Shown: positions 18,708 through 31,154, counted from the first letter of the stretch. The stretch is DNA of 64,000 nt from Serratia microhaemolytica (GCF_004011885.1 NZ_SBEF01000017.1:1-64000); one strand, 5' to 3'. Numbers and translations: made by a program. Notes: a model not told the origin generated them from the sequence alone.

Positions 18708-19292
18708 ATGACCGAATATCTGCTGTTGTTTGTAGCCACTGTGCTGGTCAATAACTTCGTCCTAGTGAAGTTTTTAGGGCTATGTCCGTTTATGGGGGTT
18801 TCCAAGAAATTGGAAAGCGCCATTGGTATGGGTATGGCAACCACCTTTGTTATGACACTGGCCTCCACTTTTTCTTGGCTTATCAACAGTTTTATTCTTG
18901 TTCCTCTCGATTTGGTTTACCTGCGTACCCTCTCGTTTATTTTGGTGATCGCGGTCGCGGTACAGTTTACCGAGATGATGGTACGCAAAACCAGCCCGGC
19001 GCTCTACCGTTTGCTCGGTATCTTTCTGCCACTGATCACCTCTAACTGTGCGGTGCTAGGTGTGGCACTGCTGAATGTCAATCTTGGGTATAACTTCCTG
19101 CAATCGGTGATTTACGGTTTTAGTGCTGCCACCGGTTTTTCACTGGTGATGGTGCTGTTTGCTGCGATACGTGAACGACTGGCTATGGCCGATGTCCCTG
19201 CCCCATTTCGTGGTTCTGCCATCGCGCTGATCACTGCTGGATTGATGTCATTGGCGTTCATGGGCTTTTCTGGTTTGGTGAAACTGCCATGA
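18708..19292 (+). CDS. rsxA: Ion-translocating oxidoreductase subunit RsxA
   Basis: 194-residue integral membrane protein with six hydrophobic segments, nearly identical in layout to E. coli RsxA (193). It starts [19 protein letters not shown] and keeps the conserved cysteines in LGLCPF and SNCAVLG, which hold a [2Fe-2S] cluster at the interface with RsxE in this Rnf-type complex. The complex uses NADH and membrane energy to reduce the [2Fe-2S] cluster of SoxR, switching off the redox-stress response. The stop overlaps the rsxB ATG by four bases, implying translational coupling. Confidence 0.97.
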   Translation: MTEYLLLFVATVLVNNFVLVKFLGLCPFMGVSKKLESAIGMGMATTFVMTLASTFSWLINSFILVPLDLVYLRTLSFILVIAVAVQFTEMMVRKTSPALYRLLGIFLPLITSNCAVLGVALLNVNLGYNFLQSVIYGFSAATGFSLVMVLFAAIRERLAMADVPAPFRGSAIALITAGLMSLAFMGFSGLVKLP

Positions 19293-19864
19293 GCAACCTT
19301 TTGATTGCGATCGCTGCATTAGCGTTATTGGGGTTGGTGTTTGGTCTGTTGTTGGGGTTCGCAGCGCGCCGCTTTAAAGTGGAAGAAGATCCGCTAGCTG
19401 AGCAGATAGATAAAATTTTGCCACAGAGTCAATGTGGACAATGTGGCTATCCAGGATGTCGCCCATATGCTGAGGCCGTTGCTAACGGTGATCAGATCAA
19501 TAAGTGTGCTCCCGGTGGTGAACAGGTGATGTTGGCGTTGGCGGATCTGCTTAATGTTGAACCCCAACCGCTGGATGGCGGCGAAGCCGCAGCCAAACCA
19601 CTGCGCAAAATTGCCTTTATCGATGAGGCGAACTGTATTGGCTGCACCAAATGTATTCAGGCTTGCCCGGTTGATGCGATTGTTGGTGCCACCAGAGCCA
19701 TGCATACCGTGATTGTTGATCTCTGTACCGGCTGTGATCTCTGTGTCGCCCCCTGCCCGACCGACTGTATTGAGATGAGACCGATCGCGACTACCACCGC
19801 TAACTGGCAGTGGGATCTAAAAACCATCCCAGTACACGTTATTGATGTGAAAAACCATGTTTAA
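19289..19864 (+). CDS. rsxB: Ion-translocating oxidoreductase subunit RsxB (polyferredoxin)
   Basis: 191-residue membrane-anchored iron-sulfur protein. An N-terminal transmembrane helix (residues 2-25) is followed by a 4Fe-4S domain ([16 protein letters not shown] ... C) and two ferredoxin clusters, [12 protein letters not shown] and [12 protein letters not shown]. It passes electrons from RsxC toward the membrane subunits. It overlaps both neighbours (4 bases with rsxA, 8 with rsxC). Confidence 0.97.
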   Translation: MSNLLIAIAALALLGLVFGLLLGFAARRFKVEEDPLAEQIDKILPQSQCGQCGYPGCRPYAEAVANGDQINKCAPGGEQVMLALADLLNVEPQPLDGGEAAAKPLRKIAFIDEANCIGCTKCIQACPVDAIVGATRAMHTVIVDLCTGCDLCVAPCPTDCIEMRPIATTTANWQWDLKTIPVHVIDVKNHV

Positions 19865-22073
19865 TCTGTTTCGTTCGAGCAAAAAAGATCGGCTATGGGA
19901 TTTCGCCGGTGGCATTCATCCCCCAGAGATGAAAACCCAATCGAGCACCGTTCCCCTGCGTCATGTGCCATTGGCTGAGACGTTTGTCGTTCCGTTGCAG
20001 CAGCATTTAGGCCCAGCAGGTGAGTTGGTGGTTCAAACGGGTGATCGGGTATTGAAAGGTACACCGTTGACTGTTGGCCAAGGGCGTAGCTTACCCGTAC
20101 ATGCGCCCACCTCTGGCACCATTATTGCCATTGAGCCACGGCCCGTGGCTCACCCTTCGGGTTTGGCTGAACTGTGTGCGATTATCCAGCCCGATGGTGA
20201 AGATCGTTGGTGTGATCGTGCGCCAGTGGCTGATTATCGCCAACTGGAAGCGGCGGAGTTACTGAAGCGCATTCAGCTCGCAGGGATTGCTGGTCTTGGC
20301 GGAGCAGGATTTCCGACGGCAACCAAGTTAGACACCGGCAAACAGATTGATACCTTAATCATCAATGCCGCCGAGTGTGAACCCTATATCACCGCAGATG
20401 ATCGCCTGATGCAGGAGTGTGCTGATCAGATTGTCAGCGGTATTTTGATCTTATGTCATTTGTTGACACCACATCGGACACTGATCGGCATTGAAGATAA
20501 TAAGCCTGAAGCGATCCGTGCATTAACGCACGCGATTAGCGGAGTGACTGAGGTTGATCTGCAACTGCGAGTTATTCCGACCAAATACCCGTCAGGCGGC
20601 GCTAAACAACTGACCCGTATTCTGACTGGCAAGGAGGTGCCACACGGCAAACACTCCTCTGCCATCGGTGTATTAATGCAAAATGTCGGTACGGCATTTG
20701 CCATCAAACGCGCGATTATCGATGGTGAACCGCTGATTGAACGGGTGATTACCCTCACCGGCAACGCGATCACACAGCCGGGCAATGTTTGGGCCAGACT
20801 CGGAACGCCGGTTGAACATCTGCTCAATGTCGCTGGTTATCAACGGCAAACACCCCAGCAGGTGATTATGGGCGGCCCATTGATGGGCTTTACGCTGGCG
20901 CAGCTTAATGTACCAGTGGTGAAAACCAGCAACTGTCTACTCGCTCCGACAGCCAGTGAAATTGCCCCGATGCCGGAAGAACAGGCTTGCATCCGTTGTG
21001 GCCAGTGCGCGGATGTCTGTCCAGTGCAATTGTTGCCACAACAACTCTACTGGTTTAGTCGCGGCAAAGAACATCAAAAAGCGCGCGAACATAACTTGTT
21101 TGATTGCATCGAGTGTGGCGCTTGTGCTTATGTCTGCCCGAGCCACATTCCGCTGGTGCATTACTATCGTCAGGAGAAAGCTGAAATTAATGCGCTGGAA
21201 CAACAGGCGAATCAAGCAGCCGAAGCAAAAGCACGTTATGAGGCTAGACTCGCCCGTTTGGCGCGCGACAAGCAGGCACGCGAAGAGCGGCATAAAAAGG
21301 CTGCGGTAGTGTTACCTGCCACTGATCAGAATGCAGTCCAAGCGGCGTTGGCACGGGTTCGCAGTAAACGGGCTGAGGCCGCAACGGGTTCTGTGATTAG
21401 CATCACCGGTTCAGAACCAGACAACCAAGCAGCTATTGCCGCACGTGCCGCGCTGAAAGCAGAGATTAGGCAGCGCAAAATGGCACAAAGCAGTGCAGGC
21501 AGTGATAATCAGCCAGCGCAGCCGATTGTCGAGCCGACGGCAGAAACTGCCAGTAGCACCGAGCCAGATGCACGCAAAGCGGCAGTGGCCGCTGCCATTG
21601 CACGTGCTAAAGCGAAGCAGAGTGCGCAACTGTCGAAGGCGGCACCAGCAGCAACACAGCCATTAGCGCCGCACGCATCAGCGATACAATCTGATGCCGA
21701 ACAAACCCATCGTGTCAGTACTGTGAACCAGAGCGCTACACCTGTCGTTGATAATACCGAGCCAGATGCACGCAAAGCGGCAGTGGCTGCGGCGATTGCA
21801 CGCGTTAAAGCGAAGCAGAGTGCGCAACTGTCGAAGGCGGCACCAGCAGCAACACAGCCATTAGCACCGCACGCATCAGCGATACAATCTGATGCCGAAC
21901 AAACTCATCGCGTCAGTGCCGTGAACCAGAGCGCTACACCTGTCGTTGACAATGCCGAGCCAGATGCACGCAAAGCGGCAGTGGCTGCGGCGATTGCACG
22001 CGTTAAAGCGAAGAAAAGCGCTCAGCAAATTGAATCGCAATCAGTAACGCCCAATGAATCCGAACAGCGCTGA
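19857..22073 (+). CDS. rsxC: Ion-translocating oxidoreductase subunit RsxC with expanded tail
   Basis: 738-residue peripheral subunit: an N-terminal barrel-sandwich domain, an NADH/FMN-binding domain ([19 protein letters not shown]), an SLBB-like segment, and two 4Fe-4S clusters, [12 protein letters not shown] and [12 protein letters not shown], near residues 380-430. It is the NADH-oxidising entry point of the Rsx complex. The Ala/Lys/Gln-rich C-terminal tail from about residue 450 carries two complete 66-residue repeats and part of a third, each starting [15 protein letters not shown]. The tail is the usual variable part of enterobacterial RsxC. Confidence 0.96.
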   Translation: MFNLFRSSKKDRLWDFAGGIHPPEMKTQSSTVPLRHVPLAETFVVPLQQHLGPAGELVVQTGDRVLKGTPLTVGQGRSLPVHAPTSGTIIAIEPRPVAHPSGLAELCAIIQPDGEDRWCDRAPVADYRQLEAAELLKRIQLAGIAGLGGAGFPTATKLDTGKQIDTLIINAAECEPYITADDRLMQECADQIVSGILILCHLLTPHRTLIGIEDNKPEAIRALTHAISGVTEVDLQLRVIPTKYPSGGAKQLTRILTGKEVPHGKHSSAIGVLMQNVGTAFAIKRAIIDGEPLIERVITLTGNAITQPGNVWARLGTPVEHLLNVAGYQRQTPQQVIMGGPLMGFTLAQLNVPVVKTSNCLLAPTASEIAPMPEEQACIRCGQCADVCPVQLLPQQLYWFSRGKEHQKAREHNLFDCIECGACAYVCPSHIPLVHYYRQEKAEINALEQQANQAAEAKARYEARLARLARDKQAREERHKKAAVVLPATDQNAVQAALARVRSKRAEAATGSVISITGSEPDNQAAIAARAALKAEIRQRKMAQSSAGSDNQPAQPIVEPTAETASSTEPDARKAAVAAAIARAKAKQSAQLSKAAPAATQPLAPHASAIQSDAEQTHRVSTVNQSATPVVDNTEPDARKAAVAAAIARVKAKQSAQLSKAAPAATQPLAPHASAIQSDAEQTHRVSAVNQSATPVVDNAEPDARKAAVAAAIARVKAKKSAQQIESQSVTPNESEQR
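21561..22015 (+). repeat. 198-bp tandem repeats in the rsxC tail
   Basis: GAGCCAGATGCACGCAAAGC starts at 21561, 21759 and 21957, an exact period of 198 bases (66 codons): two full units plus a partial third. Units differ at only a few bases, so the array is recent and in frame, and its copy number is likely to differ between strains. Confidence 0.95.
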
Positions 22074-22109
22074 TACCTTGCCAGTCTCTTTTAACCAAAG
22101 GGGTTATTT

Positions 22110-23195
22110 ATGACCTTCAGGCCCGTGACACCACCAAGCGCCTCTGGCCTACACATTGCCAGCTCGCCGTTTAGCCATAATCGACAAACTACACGCCATA
22201 TTATGTTATTGGTGATACTGGCCTGTGTGCCTGGTATTGCGGTGCAGGTTCTCTGGTTTGGCTACGGCAGTCTGATCCAACTGGGTTTAGCTATCGTAAC
22301 TGCCTGGTTGGCCGAGGCAGCGATGTTGGCTTTGCGCAAGCAACCGGTTGTTGCCCATTTACGCGATCACTCGGCGTTGTTGACCGGTTTGCTGCTGGCG
22401 ATCAGTCTGCCCTCCCTCGCGCCTTGGTGGCTAGTGGTGATAGGCACACTATTTGCGATAGTTATTGCTAAACATCTCTACGGTGGATTGGGACAAAATC
22501 TCTTTAACCCCGCGATGGTTGGCTATGTGGTGTTATTGATCTCGTTTCCTGTACAGATGACCCACTGGCTGCCACCGGAGACATTGCGCACGACCACACT
22601 GTCGTTTTATGACAGTTGGCAACTGATTTTCACTGGTCACACTTTGCAGGGTAGCACACTGCATCAGTTATCATTGGCGGTCGATGGTATTAGCCAGGCG
22701 ACGCCGCTCGATAGCATTCGCACTGGCCTGCGTAGTGGCAACACACTTGACCAGATAGTACAGCAACCGATATTTGCTGCACCACTGGCAGGGGTTGGTT
22801 GGCAGTGGGTTAATCTCGCTTTCCTATTGGGGGGGCTATTTCTGCTCGCACAGCGCATTATTCGCTGGCAGATCCCGATCAGTATCATCGTCACGCTCAC
22901 TCTCTGCTCAGGGATTGCTTTTTGGCTGGATCCACAACATCAGGCATCACCGCTGCTGCATCTGTTCTCAGGGGCAACCATGCTCGGGGCATTTTTCATC
23001 GCTACCGATCCGGTTAGTGCCGCGACAACACCGCGAGGACAACTGATTTATGGTGTTTTGATTGGGCTGTTGCTGTGGTTGATCCGCCAGTATGGTGGCT
23101 ATCCGGACGCGCTGGCATTTGCCGTTTTGTTGGCTAACATGAGTGTTCCTCTGCTCGATTACTATACTCAGCCGCGTGTCTATGGGCACAATTAA
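22110..23195 (+). CDS. rsxD: Ion-translocating oxidoreductase subunit RsxD
   Basis: 361-residue membrane subunit with about nine or ten hydrophobic segments (E. coli 352). The segment [15 protein letters not shown] contains the Thr that binds FMN covalently by a phosphodiester bond in the RnfD/NqrB family. It forms the membrane channel part of the Rsx complex with RsxA and RsxE. A 36-base gap with an AAAGGGG ribosome-binding site separates it from rsxC. Confidence 0.97.
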   Translation: MTFRPVTPPSASGLHIASSPFSHNRQTTRHIMLLVILACVPGIAVQVLWFGYGSLIQLGLAIVTAWLAEAAMLALRKQPVVAHLRDHSALLTGLLLAISLPSLAPWWLVVIGTLFAIVIAKHLYGGLGQNLFNPAMVGYVVLLISFPVQMTHWLPPETLRTTTLSFYDSWQLIFTGHTLQGSTLHQLSLAVDGISQATPLDSIRTGLRSGNTLDQIVQQPIFAAPLAGVGWQWVNLAFLLGGLFLLAQRIIRWQIPISIIVTLTLCSGIAFWLDPQHQASPLLHLFSGATMLGAFFIATDPVSAATTPRGQLIYGVLIGLLLWLIRQYGGYPDALAFAVLLANMSVPLLDYYTQPRVYGHN

Positions 23196-23204
23196 GGAGC
23201 ATAG

Positions 23205-23831
23205 ATGCTTGCTGCAATGAGAAAACATGGTATTACGTTGGCACTGTTTGCTGGCATAACCACCGGTCTGACCGCGCTGGTCTATCAATTAACGAAAACT
23301 ACCATTGCACATCAAACAGCATTACAGCGCCAAGCGCTACTGAATCAGGTACTGCCGGCGGAGTATTACGACAATGACTTACTGGCTTCCTGTTTTATTG
23401 TGCGAGATGAGCGCTTGGGTAGCCGAGGAGATCATCGGCTTTACTTGGCGCGTAGACAGGGAGTGCCGGTTGCCGCCGTGGTAGAAGCGATTGCGCCTGA
23501 TGGTTACTCAGGTGCGATCCATCTGCTGGTCGCCAGTGATTTTCAAGCTACCGTGTTAGGCACTCGGGTGATTGAGCATCGTGAAACGCCGGGCCTGGGT
23601 GACAAAATTGAGTTGCGCCATTCATACTGGATCACCCAGTTTAGTGGGCAGCATGTCGATAGCCCTTCAGATCCACGCTGGGCGGTAAAAAAAGAGGGAG
23701 GCATGTTTGATCAATTTACCGGGGCGACCATCACCCCACGCGCAGTCATTAATGCAGTCCGCCGCAGCACCCTACTGATCCAGGAGTTGCCAGGCCAATT
23801 AACCACGTTGCCAACTTGTGGAGCGCGATGA
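23205..23831 (+). CDS. rsxG: Ion-translocating oxidoreductase subunit RsxG
   Basis: 208-residue periplasmic subunit held by one N-terminal helix (residues 9-28). The FMN-attachment motif is [11 protein letters not shown] near the C-terminus, where the second Thr is flavinylated by an ApbE-type transferase in this family (no apbE in the window). It relays electrons on the periplasmic face of the complex. It starts 9 bases after rsxD, with AAGGAG upstream. Confidence 0.96.
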   Translation: MLAAMRKHGITLALFAGITTGLTALVYQLTKTTIAHQTALQRQALLNQVLPAEYYDNDLLASCFIVRDERLGSRGDHRLYLARRQGVPVAAVVEAIAPDGYSGAIHLLVASDFQATVLGTRVIEHRETPGLGDKIELRHSYWITQFSGQHVDSPSDPRWAVKKEGGMFDQFTGATITPRAVINAVRRSTLLIQELPGQLTTLPTCGAR

Positions 23832-24574
23832 TGAGTGAAGTGAAAGCAACATTAATCGATGGTTTGTGGAAAAATAACCCCGCGTTGGTGCAACTACTCG
23901 GATTGTGCCCACTCCTGGCAGTTACCTCTAATGCGACTAATGCACTTGGTTTGGGTTTGGCGACTACGCTGGTGTTGATGATCACCAACGGTTCGGTTTC
24001 TGCTTTGCGCCGCTTGATCCCGAGTGAAATCCGTATTCCTATCTATGTGATGATTATTGCTGCTGCAGTCAGCATGGTGCAGATGCTGATTAATGCCTAC
24101 GCCTTTGGTTTATACCAATCGCTTGGCATCTTTATTCCGCTGATTGTCACCAACTGCATCGTGATTGGACGAGCAGAGGCAGTCGCATCAAGAAAACCGG
24201 TAACGCTAGCGCTGATTGACGGTTTGGCAATTGGCATTGGTGCCACGGCGGTGATGTTTGTGCTTGGCGCGCTACGTGAATTGCTCGGCAATGGCACGCT
24301 GTTTGACGGTGCTGATAGTCTGCTCGGGAGTTGGGCCAGCGTGCTACGGCTGGAAGTGGTCGCGTTTGATAATGCCTTTTTGCTAGCGATGTTACCGCCG
24401 GGTGCTTTTATTGGCCTTGGGCTGCTATTGGCAGCCAAGTTTGTGCTGGATAAAAAAATAGCCGCCTACCGCAGCAAGTTACAGCCAGCAACCGCACAGG
24501 CAACCGGTCACCAGAATGCCAATAATCAGAACAGTGGCAAAGGGAGCAGTAATGAACCAACAGAAACGCATTGA
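23831..24574 (+). CDS. rsxE: Ion-translocating oxidoreductase subunit RsxE
   Basis: 247-residue membrane protein with six hydrophobic segments, homologous to RsxA and colinear with E. coli RsxE (231). Cysteines in LGLCPL and VTNCIVIG correspond to the cluster ligands shared with RsxA. The ATG at 23831 is preferred over one at 23828 because GTGGAG then has better spacing; it overlaps the rsxG stop (TGATG). The C-terminus extends about 16 residues beyond the usual end and overlaps the nth start by 23 bases. Confidence 0.95.
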   Translation: MSEVKATLIDGLWKNNPALVQLLGLCPLLAVTSNATNALGLGLATTLVLMITNGSVSALRRLIPSEIRIPIYVMIIAAAVSMVQMLINAYAFGLYQSLGIFIPLIVTNCIVIGRAEAVASRKPVTLALIDGLAIGIGATAVMFVLGALRELLGNGTLFDGADSLLGSWASVLRLEVVAFDNAFLLAMLPPGAFIGLGLLLAAKFVLDKKIAAYRSKLQPATAQATGHQNANNQNSGKGSSNEPTETH

Positions 24575-25193
24575 GATCTTAACCCGCCTGAAGGCAACTA
24601 ACCCACAACCTACCACTGAACTGGTCTACAACTCACCGTTTGAATTGTTGATCTCGGTGCTGCTTTCGGCACAGGCCACGGACGTCAGCGTCAATAAAGC
24701 GACGGCTAGGCTTTATCCGGTCGCTAACACGCCACAAGCGATGTTGGCATTAGGTGTTGAGGGGGTGAAAAGCTACATCAAGACCATCGGCCTGTTCAAC
24801 AGCAAAGCCGAGAACATCATCAAAACCTGTAAGCTACTGATCGAACAACATGCTGGTGAAGTACCCGAAGATCGCCAAGCGCTGGAGGCGTTGCCTGGTG
24901 TTGGCCGAAAGACCGCCAATGTGGTACTTAACACGGCTTTCGGCTGGCCGACGATTGCTGTTGATACCCACATTTTTCGTGTTTGTAACCGCAGTGGTTT
25001 TGCGGTTGGCAAAAATGTGCTACAGGTGGAGGAGAAACTGCTTAAGGTTGTGCCGGCGGAGTTTAAAGTCGATTGCCACCACTGGTTGATTCTGCATGGC
25101 CGCTACACCTGCATTGCGCGCAAACCGCGTTGTGGCTCATGTGTTATCGAAGATCTGTGTGAGTTTAGCCAGAAAATCTACCCGTCTGACTAG
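24552..25193 (+). CDS. nth: Endonuclease III (DNA glycosylase / AP lyase)
   Basis: 213-residue base-excision repair enzyme that removes oxidised pyrimidines and nicks abasic sites. The helix-hairpin-helix [12 protein letters not shown] holds the catalytic lysine, and the aspartate lies in VDTHIFR. The C-terminal C-x6-C-x2-C-x5-C motif ([17 protein letters not shown]) binds a 4Fe-4S cluster. The ATG at 24552, with AAAGGGAG upstream, matches E. coli. Last gene of the rsx operon, as in E. coli. Confidence 0.97.
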   Translation: MNQQKRIEILTRLKATNPQPTTELVYNSPFELLISVLLSAQATDVSVNKATARLYPVANTPQAMLALGVEGVKSYIKTIGLFNSKAENIIKTCKLLIEQHAGEVPEDRQALEALPGVGRKTANVVLNTAFGWPTIAVDTHIFRVCNRSGFAVGKNVLQVEEKLLKVVPAEFKVDCHHWLILHGRYTCIARKPRCGSCVIEDLCEFSQKIYPSD

Positions 25194-25270
25194 CCGCTCT
25201 TGGCCAGGTGTGTTGCGGCAGAATAGCGATCAATCACCACTATTTCACTATCATCACTAAGGAGTGATCC

Positions 25271-25936
25271 GTGTCCAGCTCAGCGACTCTCTCATCGTTA
25301 CTGTCCCATTTTTCTGCGCATCAATCGTTGGCGGCAGCCTTGTTGCCTATTGTGATGCAGAGTGATGATGGCGCTCACGATGTTGCCCATCTACTGCGTG
25401 TTTGGAAGAGTGTGCAGCAGATTAGTCAACATGAAGGTGGAGATTTAACCCTGCTGTGTGCCGCAGTGCTGTTGCATGATTGTGTTGCAGTCGAAAAAAA
25501 CTCGCCACAACGCCATTTGGCATCACAACTGGCTGCCGAGAAAGCAGGCGACATCCTGGCCTCTCTTGATTGGCCAAATGACCAGATTGAAGCGGTTTGT
25601 CACGCCATTGCAGCACATAGCTTTTCAGCCGGTTTACAACCGCAAACGCTAGAGGCAAAAATTTTGCAGGATGCTGACCGACTTGATGCGATTGGTATGG
25701 TTGGTGTCGCGCGCTGCTTTTATGTTGCCGGACGAATGCACAGCGCGTTGTATGACGTCGTCGATCCCCAGGCTGAGCGACGTGATTACGATGATAAACA
25801 GTTTGCGTTAGATCACTTCCCAGCCAAACTGTTTAAATTGCAGCAAGGTTTTCAAACGAGCACCGGTCAACAGCTCGCCGCCAAGCGTAGCGAACAAATG
25901 CGCCACTTCGTTGATGCGTTTATGGATGAGATCTGA
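25271..25936 (+). CDS. yedJ: HD-domain phosphohydrolase, YedJ-like
   Basis: 221-residue HD-superfamily protein similar to E. coli YedJ (231). The metal-binding residues are visible as H-DVAH (residues 37-41 region), HDCV for the HD pair, and the downstream AAHSFSA and DADRLDAIG. Related proteins are metal-dependent phosphohydrolases; the substrate is not known. It starts with GTG at 25271, supported by AAGGAG six bases upstream. It is a separate gene from nth and is convergent with lapB. Confidence 0.85.
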   Translation: MSSSATLSSLLSHFSAHQSLAAALLPIVMQSDDGAHDVAHLLRVWKSVQQISQHEGGDLTLLCAAVLLHDCVAVEKNSPQRHLASQLAAEKAGDILASLDWPNDQIEAVCHAIAAHSFSAGLQPQTLEAKILQDADRLDAIGMVGVARCFYVAGRMHSALYDVVDPQAERRDYDDKQFALDHFPAKLFKLQQGFQTSTGQQLAAKRSEQMRHFVDAFMDEI

Positions 25937-25954
25937 TCTTCAGTGGTGATAGCA

Positions 25955-27127
25955 TTACTGACCATTTAAACCACGGATCGGTTTTACTGAAGCCCAAGAG
26001 CGGCAGGAAGGACAGTGCCAGTAGAGCGAATGGGCAGTAAAACCACATTTATGGCAGCGATAACGCGGTTTGGTGCGGATCTGCTCACCGACCATGTCTC
26101 GCAGCAGTAGCAGGCTTTCTTTCGCGCGCCCATCTTCTGCATCCGCCAGATGGTAGTTCATTAAGCGATAGAACGCGCGCATGGTTGGGTGACGTCTTAG
26201 CTGGCGGTTTAAATAGAGCTGGACTGCATCACGCCCATCACGCTGTTCGATCACATCAGCCAGCATCAACTCAGCACTTACGCCAGCCTGTTCATCAACA
26301 CAGCGCTGTAGAAAGGTGATCCACTCCTGCCGCTGTTCTGGCAGGTGCTGATAACACTCGGCTAGCATCGGTATAATTTCACTCACTAGCGCTTTATCCT
26401 GCTTGAGGACGCGCATCATCATGGTTGCAGCTTTCGTGTACTCTTGTTGAGCGATAAAAATACGGCCCAACATGATCGAAACTCGCGCACACTGTTTGTC
26501 TGCCGCAGCCGCACGTTTTAGCAGACTCAATGCTTTATCGAGATCATCACAGCCCATCGCTTGCAGTGCTAACTCACAGTAAAAGTGGGCAATTTCGGCA
26601 CGCTGTTTATCTTTGCCCAGTTTTACCAGTTTCTCAGCCACTTCGATGGCCTTCTGCCAGTCACTGGTTGCCTGATAGATGACGAGTTGTTGTTGGAGTG
26701 CAAACACCCGAAACTCATCTTCATCAATCAGTTGGTTGAACATGTCTTCTGCGCGGTCGTACAAACCAGCGGCCATGTAATCCCTACCAAGCTGCTGGAT
26801 TGCCAGTAAACGCTGCTCAAAATTAAGCGCAGCACTTTCCATTAACGCCTGATGGATGCGAATGGCGCGATCGACTTCACCACGGGAACGAAACAGATTG
26901 CCTAATGTCAGGTGTGCTTCTACCGTGCCGCTGTCATCCTTTAGCATATCAAGAAACAGATCGACAGCTTTATCTTGCTGATTGGACAACAGGAAATTGA
27001 CGCCTGCCACATACTCACGTGACAGGCGATTGGCTTCCTGCTGTTTATCCTGCTGAGCGCTTCTGCGCCCCATATACCAGCCGTAAGCAGCTGCTACTGG
27101 CAGCAGGAGAAACAACAGTTCTAACAT
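25955..27127 (-). CDS. lapB: LPS assembly protein LapB (YciM)
   Basis: 390 residues, as in E. coli LapB (389). An N-terminal membrane anchor (MLELLFLLLPVAAAYGWYMG) is followed by about nine tetratricopeptide repeats and a C-terminal rubredoxin-type metal site (CHKCGF ... CPSCRSW). It controls lipopolysaccharide synthesis by delivering LpxC to the protease FtsH. lapA lies 6 bases upstream on the same strand, forming the lapAB operon. pyrF, which follows lapB in E. coli, is 20 kb away here. Confidence 0.97.
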   Translation of the reverse strand: MLELLFLLLPVAAAYGWYMGRRSAQQDKQQEANRLSREYVAGVNFLLSNQQDKAVDLFLDMLKDDSGTVEAHLTLGNLFRSRGEVDRAIRIHQALMESAALNFEQRLLAIQQLGRDYMAAGLYDRAEDMFNQLIDEDEFRVFALQQQLVIYQATSDWQKAIEVAEKLVKLGKDKQRAEIAHFYCELALQAMGCDDLDKALSLLKRAAAADKQCARVSIMLGRIFIAQQEYTKAATMMMRVLKQDKALVSEIIPMLAECYQHLPEQRQEWITFLQRCVDEQAGVSAELMLADVIEQRDGRDAVQLYLNRQLRRHPTMRAFYRLMNYHLADAEDGRAKESLLLLRDMVGEQIRTKPRYRCHKCGFTAHSLYWHCPSCRSWASVKPIRGLNGQ

Positions 27128-27133
27128 GCAGCA

Positions 27134-27436
27134 CTATTCCTTGCTAACCGTAGAGGCGCTAACAGATTCATTAGGGGTGGCAAGCTGTGCTTCAAGTCGT
27201 TTGATTTTGCGTTTGGCACGGCCAAGTGCAATGCGGGTGCGCAGATAAAACAGGCCACAAATCAGCCAACCGAGCACAAAACCACAACCAAACAGGATTG
27301 CCAACAGTGTCGAAACACGATAATCACCCTGGGCAATCAGGTAGTTAAAAGTCACCACTTGATCATTATTGGAACCCAGTGTGATAGCAATCACGAAGAT
27401 CATCAGAACTAATAGAAAAAGCAGCAGGTATCTCAC
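27134..27436 (-). CDS. lapA: LPS assembly protein LapA (YciS)
   Basis: Small inner-membrane protein with two transmembrane segments and a basic/coiled C-terminus, partner of LapB. Alignment with E. coli LapA (102 residues) places the start at the GTG at 27436, giving VRYLLLFLLVL and 100 residues. An in-frame ATG at 27487 would add 17 residues (total 117) without family support; neither start has a strong Shine-Dalgarno. The signatures TFNYLIAQGDYRVSTLLA and WLICGLFYLR are intact. Confidence 0.88.
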   Translation of the reverse strand: MRYLLLFLLVLMIFVIAITLGSNNDQVVTFNYLIAQGDYRVSTLLAILFGCGFVLGWLICGLFYLRTRIALGRAKRKIKRLEAQLATPNESVSASTVSKE

Positions 27437-27640
27437 ATTTTTTCTCGCAATGCCGAGTAAATTGATTAGGTGCTTCCCGAATTGCATCTGCCGTCAAAAC
27501 AGCCGCTGCAGGCAGGCGTTCAGGAATTATCCGCGAGCGAATTAAACCGCCCTCACCCTGTTTCACAATTGCTCGGCTATAGTAGCATTGTCAGCAACAA
27601 GAACAACCACTAATCACCCTTTTAATCGGTGGTTACCGAT

Positions 27641-28390
27641 TTAGCGTGGCCTGTTTTTTGCCGCTGAACCAGGGGCAGAGAGCAGCCAGCGTTGTGCAAT
27701 CCAATAGGCGAAAGTGACTAATATTCCGCTAATTATTACTGAAGCGACCAAATCTCTCGGCCAGTGCATTCCCAACAACAACCGGCTGGCCATCACACCA
27801 TTGGCCCAGATCATCAGTACGCTGATCGTTTTGTAGTGTCTGCCTGGCAAGAGTAATAAACTTAACAAAGCCCAACAGGCGGCAAAAACAGTATGACCAG
27901 AGGGAAAAGCAAAACTTGTTTCAGCCTGCCAATGTCCCGTTAACCAACTTGGAACCAAGGGGTGAGCCTGTAGTTCGGTTTTCACCAACAGGCTGCGCTG
28001 CTGTTTGGGCAGTGCGTAGAACTGCTGCTGATCAATTGCCAGATTGTTGCTCAGCCAAACGACAAACGGACGCGGTTCTCTGACCACCTCTTTCATTACG
28101 GATTTAATGCCCAAGCTGGTAGCAACCACAGAAAACAGCAGTATGAGCAGCAGCATTCTTTTCAACAATGAGTCCACTCTATGCCGTAAGCAGTAGAGCA
28201 ACCAGACCGCGACTAATAGGCTGGTGAGGATCCCCCAAGGGGCTGACACCGTTTCTGTCACCCAATAGAGCAATTTCAATAGCGGGCTCTCTCCGCTGGG
28301 CTGCCACCGCCAGCCAGAAAACCAGACGGTTAATGGCAACAATAACAGCAACACGGTACCGAATGTAGTACGCTTTAGTATCTCTAACAT
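27641..28390 (-). CDS. pgpB: Phosphatidylglycerophosphatase B / undecaprenyl-pyrophosphate phosphatase
   Basis: 249-residue PAP2-family membrane phosphatase (E. coli PgpB 254). The three-part active site is complete: KSVMKEVVREPRP, FAFPSGHT and SRLLLGMHWPRD. It dephosphorylates phosphatidylglycerol phosphate and undecaprenyl pyrophosphate on the periplasmic side. Four to six hydrophobic segments are visible. It is divergent from ribA, whereas lapA follows downstream on the same strand. Confidence 0.94.
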   Translation of the reverse strand: MLEILKRTTFGTVLLLLLPLTVWFSGWRWQPSGESPLLKLLYWVTETVSAPWGILTSLLVAVWLLYCLRHRVDSLLKRMLLLILLFSVVATSLGIKSVMKEVVREPRPFVVWLSNNLAIDQQQFYALPKQQRSLLVKTELQAHPLVPSWLTGHWQAETSFAFPSGHTVFAACWALLSLLLLPGRHYKTISVLMIWANGVMASRLLLGMHWPRDLVASVIISGILVTFAYWIAQRWLLSAPGSAAKNRPR

Positions 28391-28686
28391 GGAATGACCT
28401 TTTATAACGCTATGAAAAAATTTAACATCCGTGCTAAAGGAGCCTTGAGGGTGGTAGACGGCTCGCTCGACTGCGCATTACATGGTAAGAACTTCGAGGG
28501 CTGATCACCAATAATTATTCGTGCGATTTTCGCCAATCAGTACGGCTTGCTGACCAGGTTGCATCTGCAAACTAACAAGTAGAGTAGTAGAAGTTTATCC
28601 GTGTGAATTTTAGTACTGGTCAGTTTCCTGTTCCAGACGTAGGATGCACACAGCAATTTGAGTTGATCTGTTTTTGGGAGAGTTAA
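28391..28686. other. Divergent pgpB / ribA control region
   Basis: About 296 bases between two divergent starts, containing their promoters. I saw no riboswitch-like conserved core (the FMN riboswitch belongs to ribB in E. coli) and no open frame. Confidence 0.4.
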
Positions 28687-29280
28687 ATGCAGCTTAAACG
28701 TGTGGCCGAAGCCCAGTTACCAACACAGTGGGGTAACTTCCTAATGGTTGGCTTTGAAGAAATAGCAACAGGGCATGACCACGTAGCACTGGTGTTTGGT
28801 GATGTTTCCGGTGAAACACCCGTACTTGCACGGGTACATTCCGAATGTTTGACCGGTGATGCTTTTTCCAGTCTGCGCTGTGATTGCGGTTCTCAACTGC
28901 AGAGCGCATTGAAGCGGATCGTTGAAGAAGGCAGAGGTGTGTTACTTTATCACCGTCAAGAGGGGCGTAACATTGGGCTGCTGAACAAAATCCGCGCTTA
29001 TGCGTTACAAGACAAAGGTGCCGACACAGTAGAAGCCAATCATCAGTTAGGATTTGCTGCTGATGAGCGTGACTTTACTCTCTGTGCCGATATGTTCAAG
29101 TTACTCGGTATCAACGCAGTTCGGCTACTCACTAACAACCCGAAAAAGGTTGAGATACTGAGTAGCGCAGGGATAAATATTACAGAACGGGTTGCTTTGA
29201 TTGTCGGGAAAAATCCAAATAACGAGCACTACCTAGCGACCAAAGCGGCCAAAATGGGGCATCTATTAGAACCGAAGTAG
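28687..29280 (+). CDS. ribA: GTP cyclohydrolase II
   Basis: 197-residue enzyme (E. coli 196) that opens GTP to the diaminopyrimidine precursor of riboflavin. Zinc ligands are the three cysteines of [15 protein letters not shown]; the catalytic [11 protein letters not shown] and the GTP-binding region are intact. Start supported by TGGGAG seven bases upstream. acnA, which separates ribA from cysB in E. coli, is absent here. Confidence 0.97.
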   Translation: MQLKRVAEAQLPTQWGNFLMVGFEEIATGHDHVALVFGDVSGETPVLARVHSECLTGDAFSSLRCDCGSQLQSALKRIVEEGRGVLLYHRQEGRNIGLLNKIRAYALQDKGADTVEANHQLGFAADERDFTLCADMFKLLGINAVRLLTNNPKKVEILSSAGINITERVALIVGKNPNNEHYLATKAAKMGHLLEPK

Positions 29281-29293
29281 CCAACAAATGGCA

Positions 29294-29320
29294 GATTGCG
29301 CAGATATTTTCTGCGCAATC
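29294..29320. terminator. Hairpin between convergent ribA and cysB
   Basis: GATTGCGCAGA (29294-29304) and TCTGCGCAATC (29310-29320) form a perfect 11-base stem with a TATTT loop, in the 44-base gap between the two convergent stops. No long T-run follows on either strand, so its strength as a terminator is uncertain. Confidence 0.65.
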
Positions 29321-29324
29321 ACGA

Positions 29325-30873
<1,549 letters not shown>

Positions 30874-31098
30874 ATGTTTCCAGAATATCGTGAGTTAATA
30901 TCGAAACTTAAATCGAGTCATCCCCGCTTTCAGTCACTGTTCGAGCGTCACAACCAGCTCGACCATCAAATTGTCCGCTTAGAGGGGCCATCGGGTGCCG
31001 GTTATTCCGAAGAGGTGGTACGGTTGAAAAAGGAGAAATTACATATCAAGGATGAACTCTATAAAATTCTGAAAAGTGAAGATAAGCCATACAAATAA
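30874..31098 (+). CDS. ydcH: YdcH, small DUF465 protein
   Basis: 74-residue helical protein of the YdcH/SlyX-like DUF465 family, matching E. coli YdcH from MFPEYRELISKLK onward. The sequence is charged with heptad-like spacing, suggesting a helical hairpin or short coiled coil; function unknown. The ATG at 30874 is chosen over an upstream in-frame start because AAGGAG sits 7 bases before it and the product then matches the family. Confidence 0.9.
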   Translation: MFPEYRELISKLKSSHPRFQSLFERHNQLDHQIVRLEGPSGAGYSEEVVRLKKEKLHIKDELYKILKSEDKPYK

Positions 31099-31154
31099 CG
31101 GCGTGACAGTGCTGGAGTTAACGCATCACTGGCTGTGGCATCAATCACGTCGGC

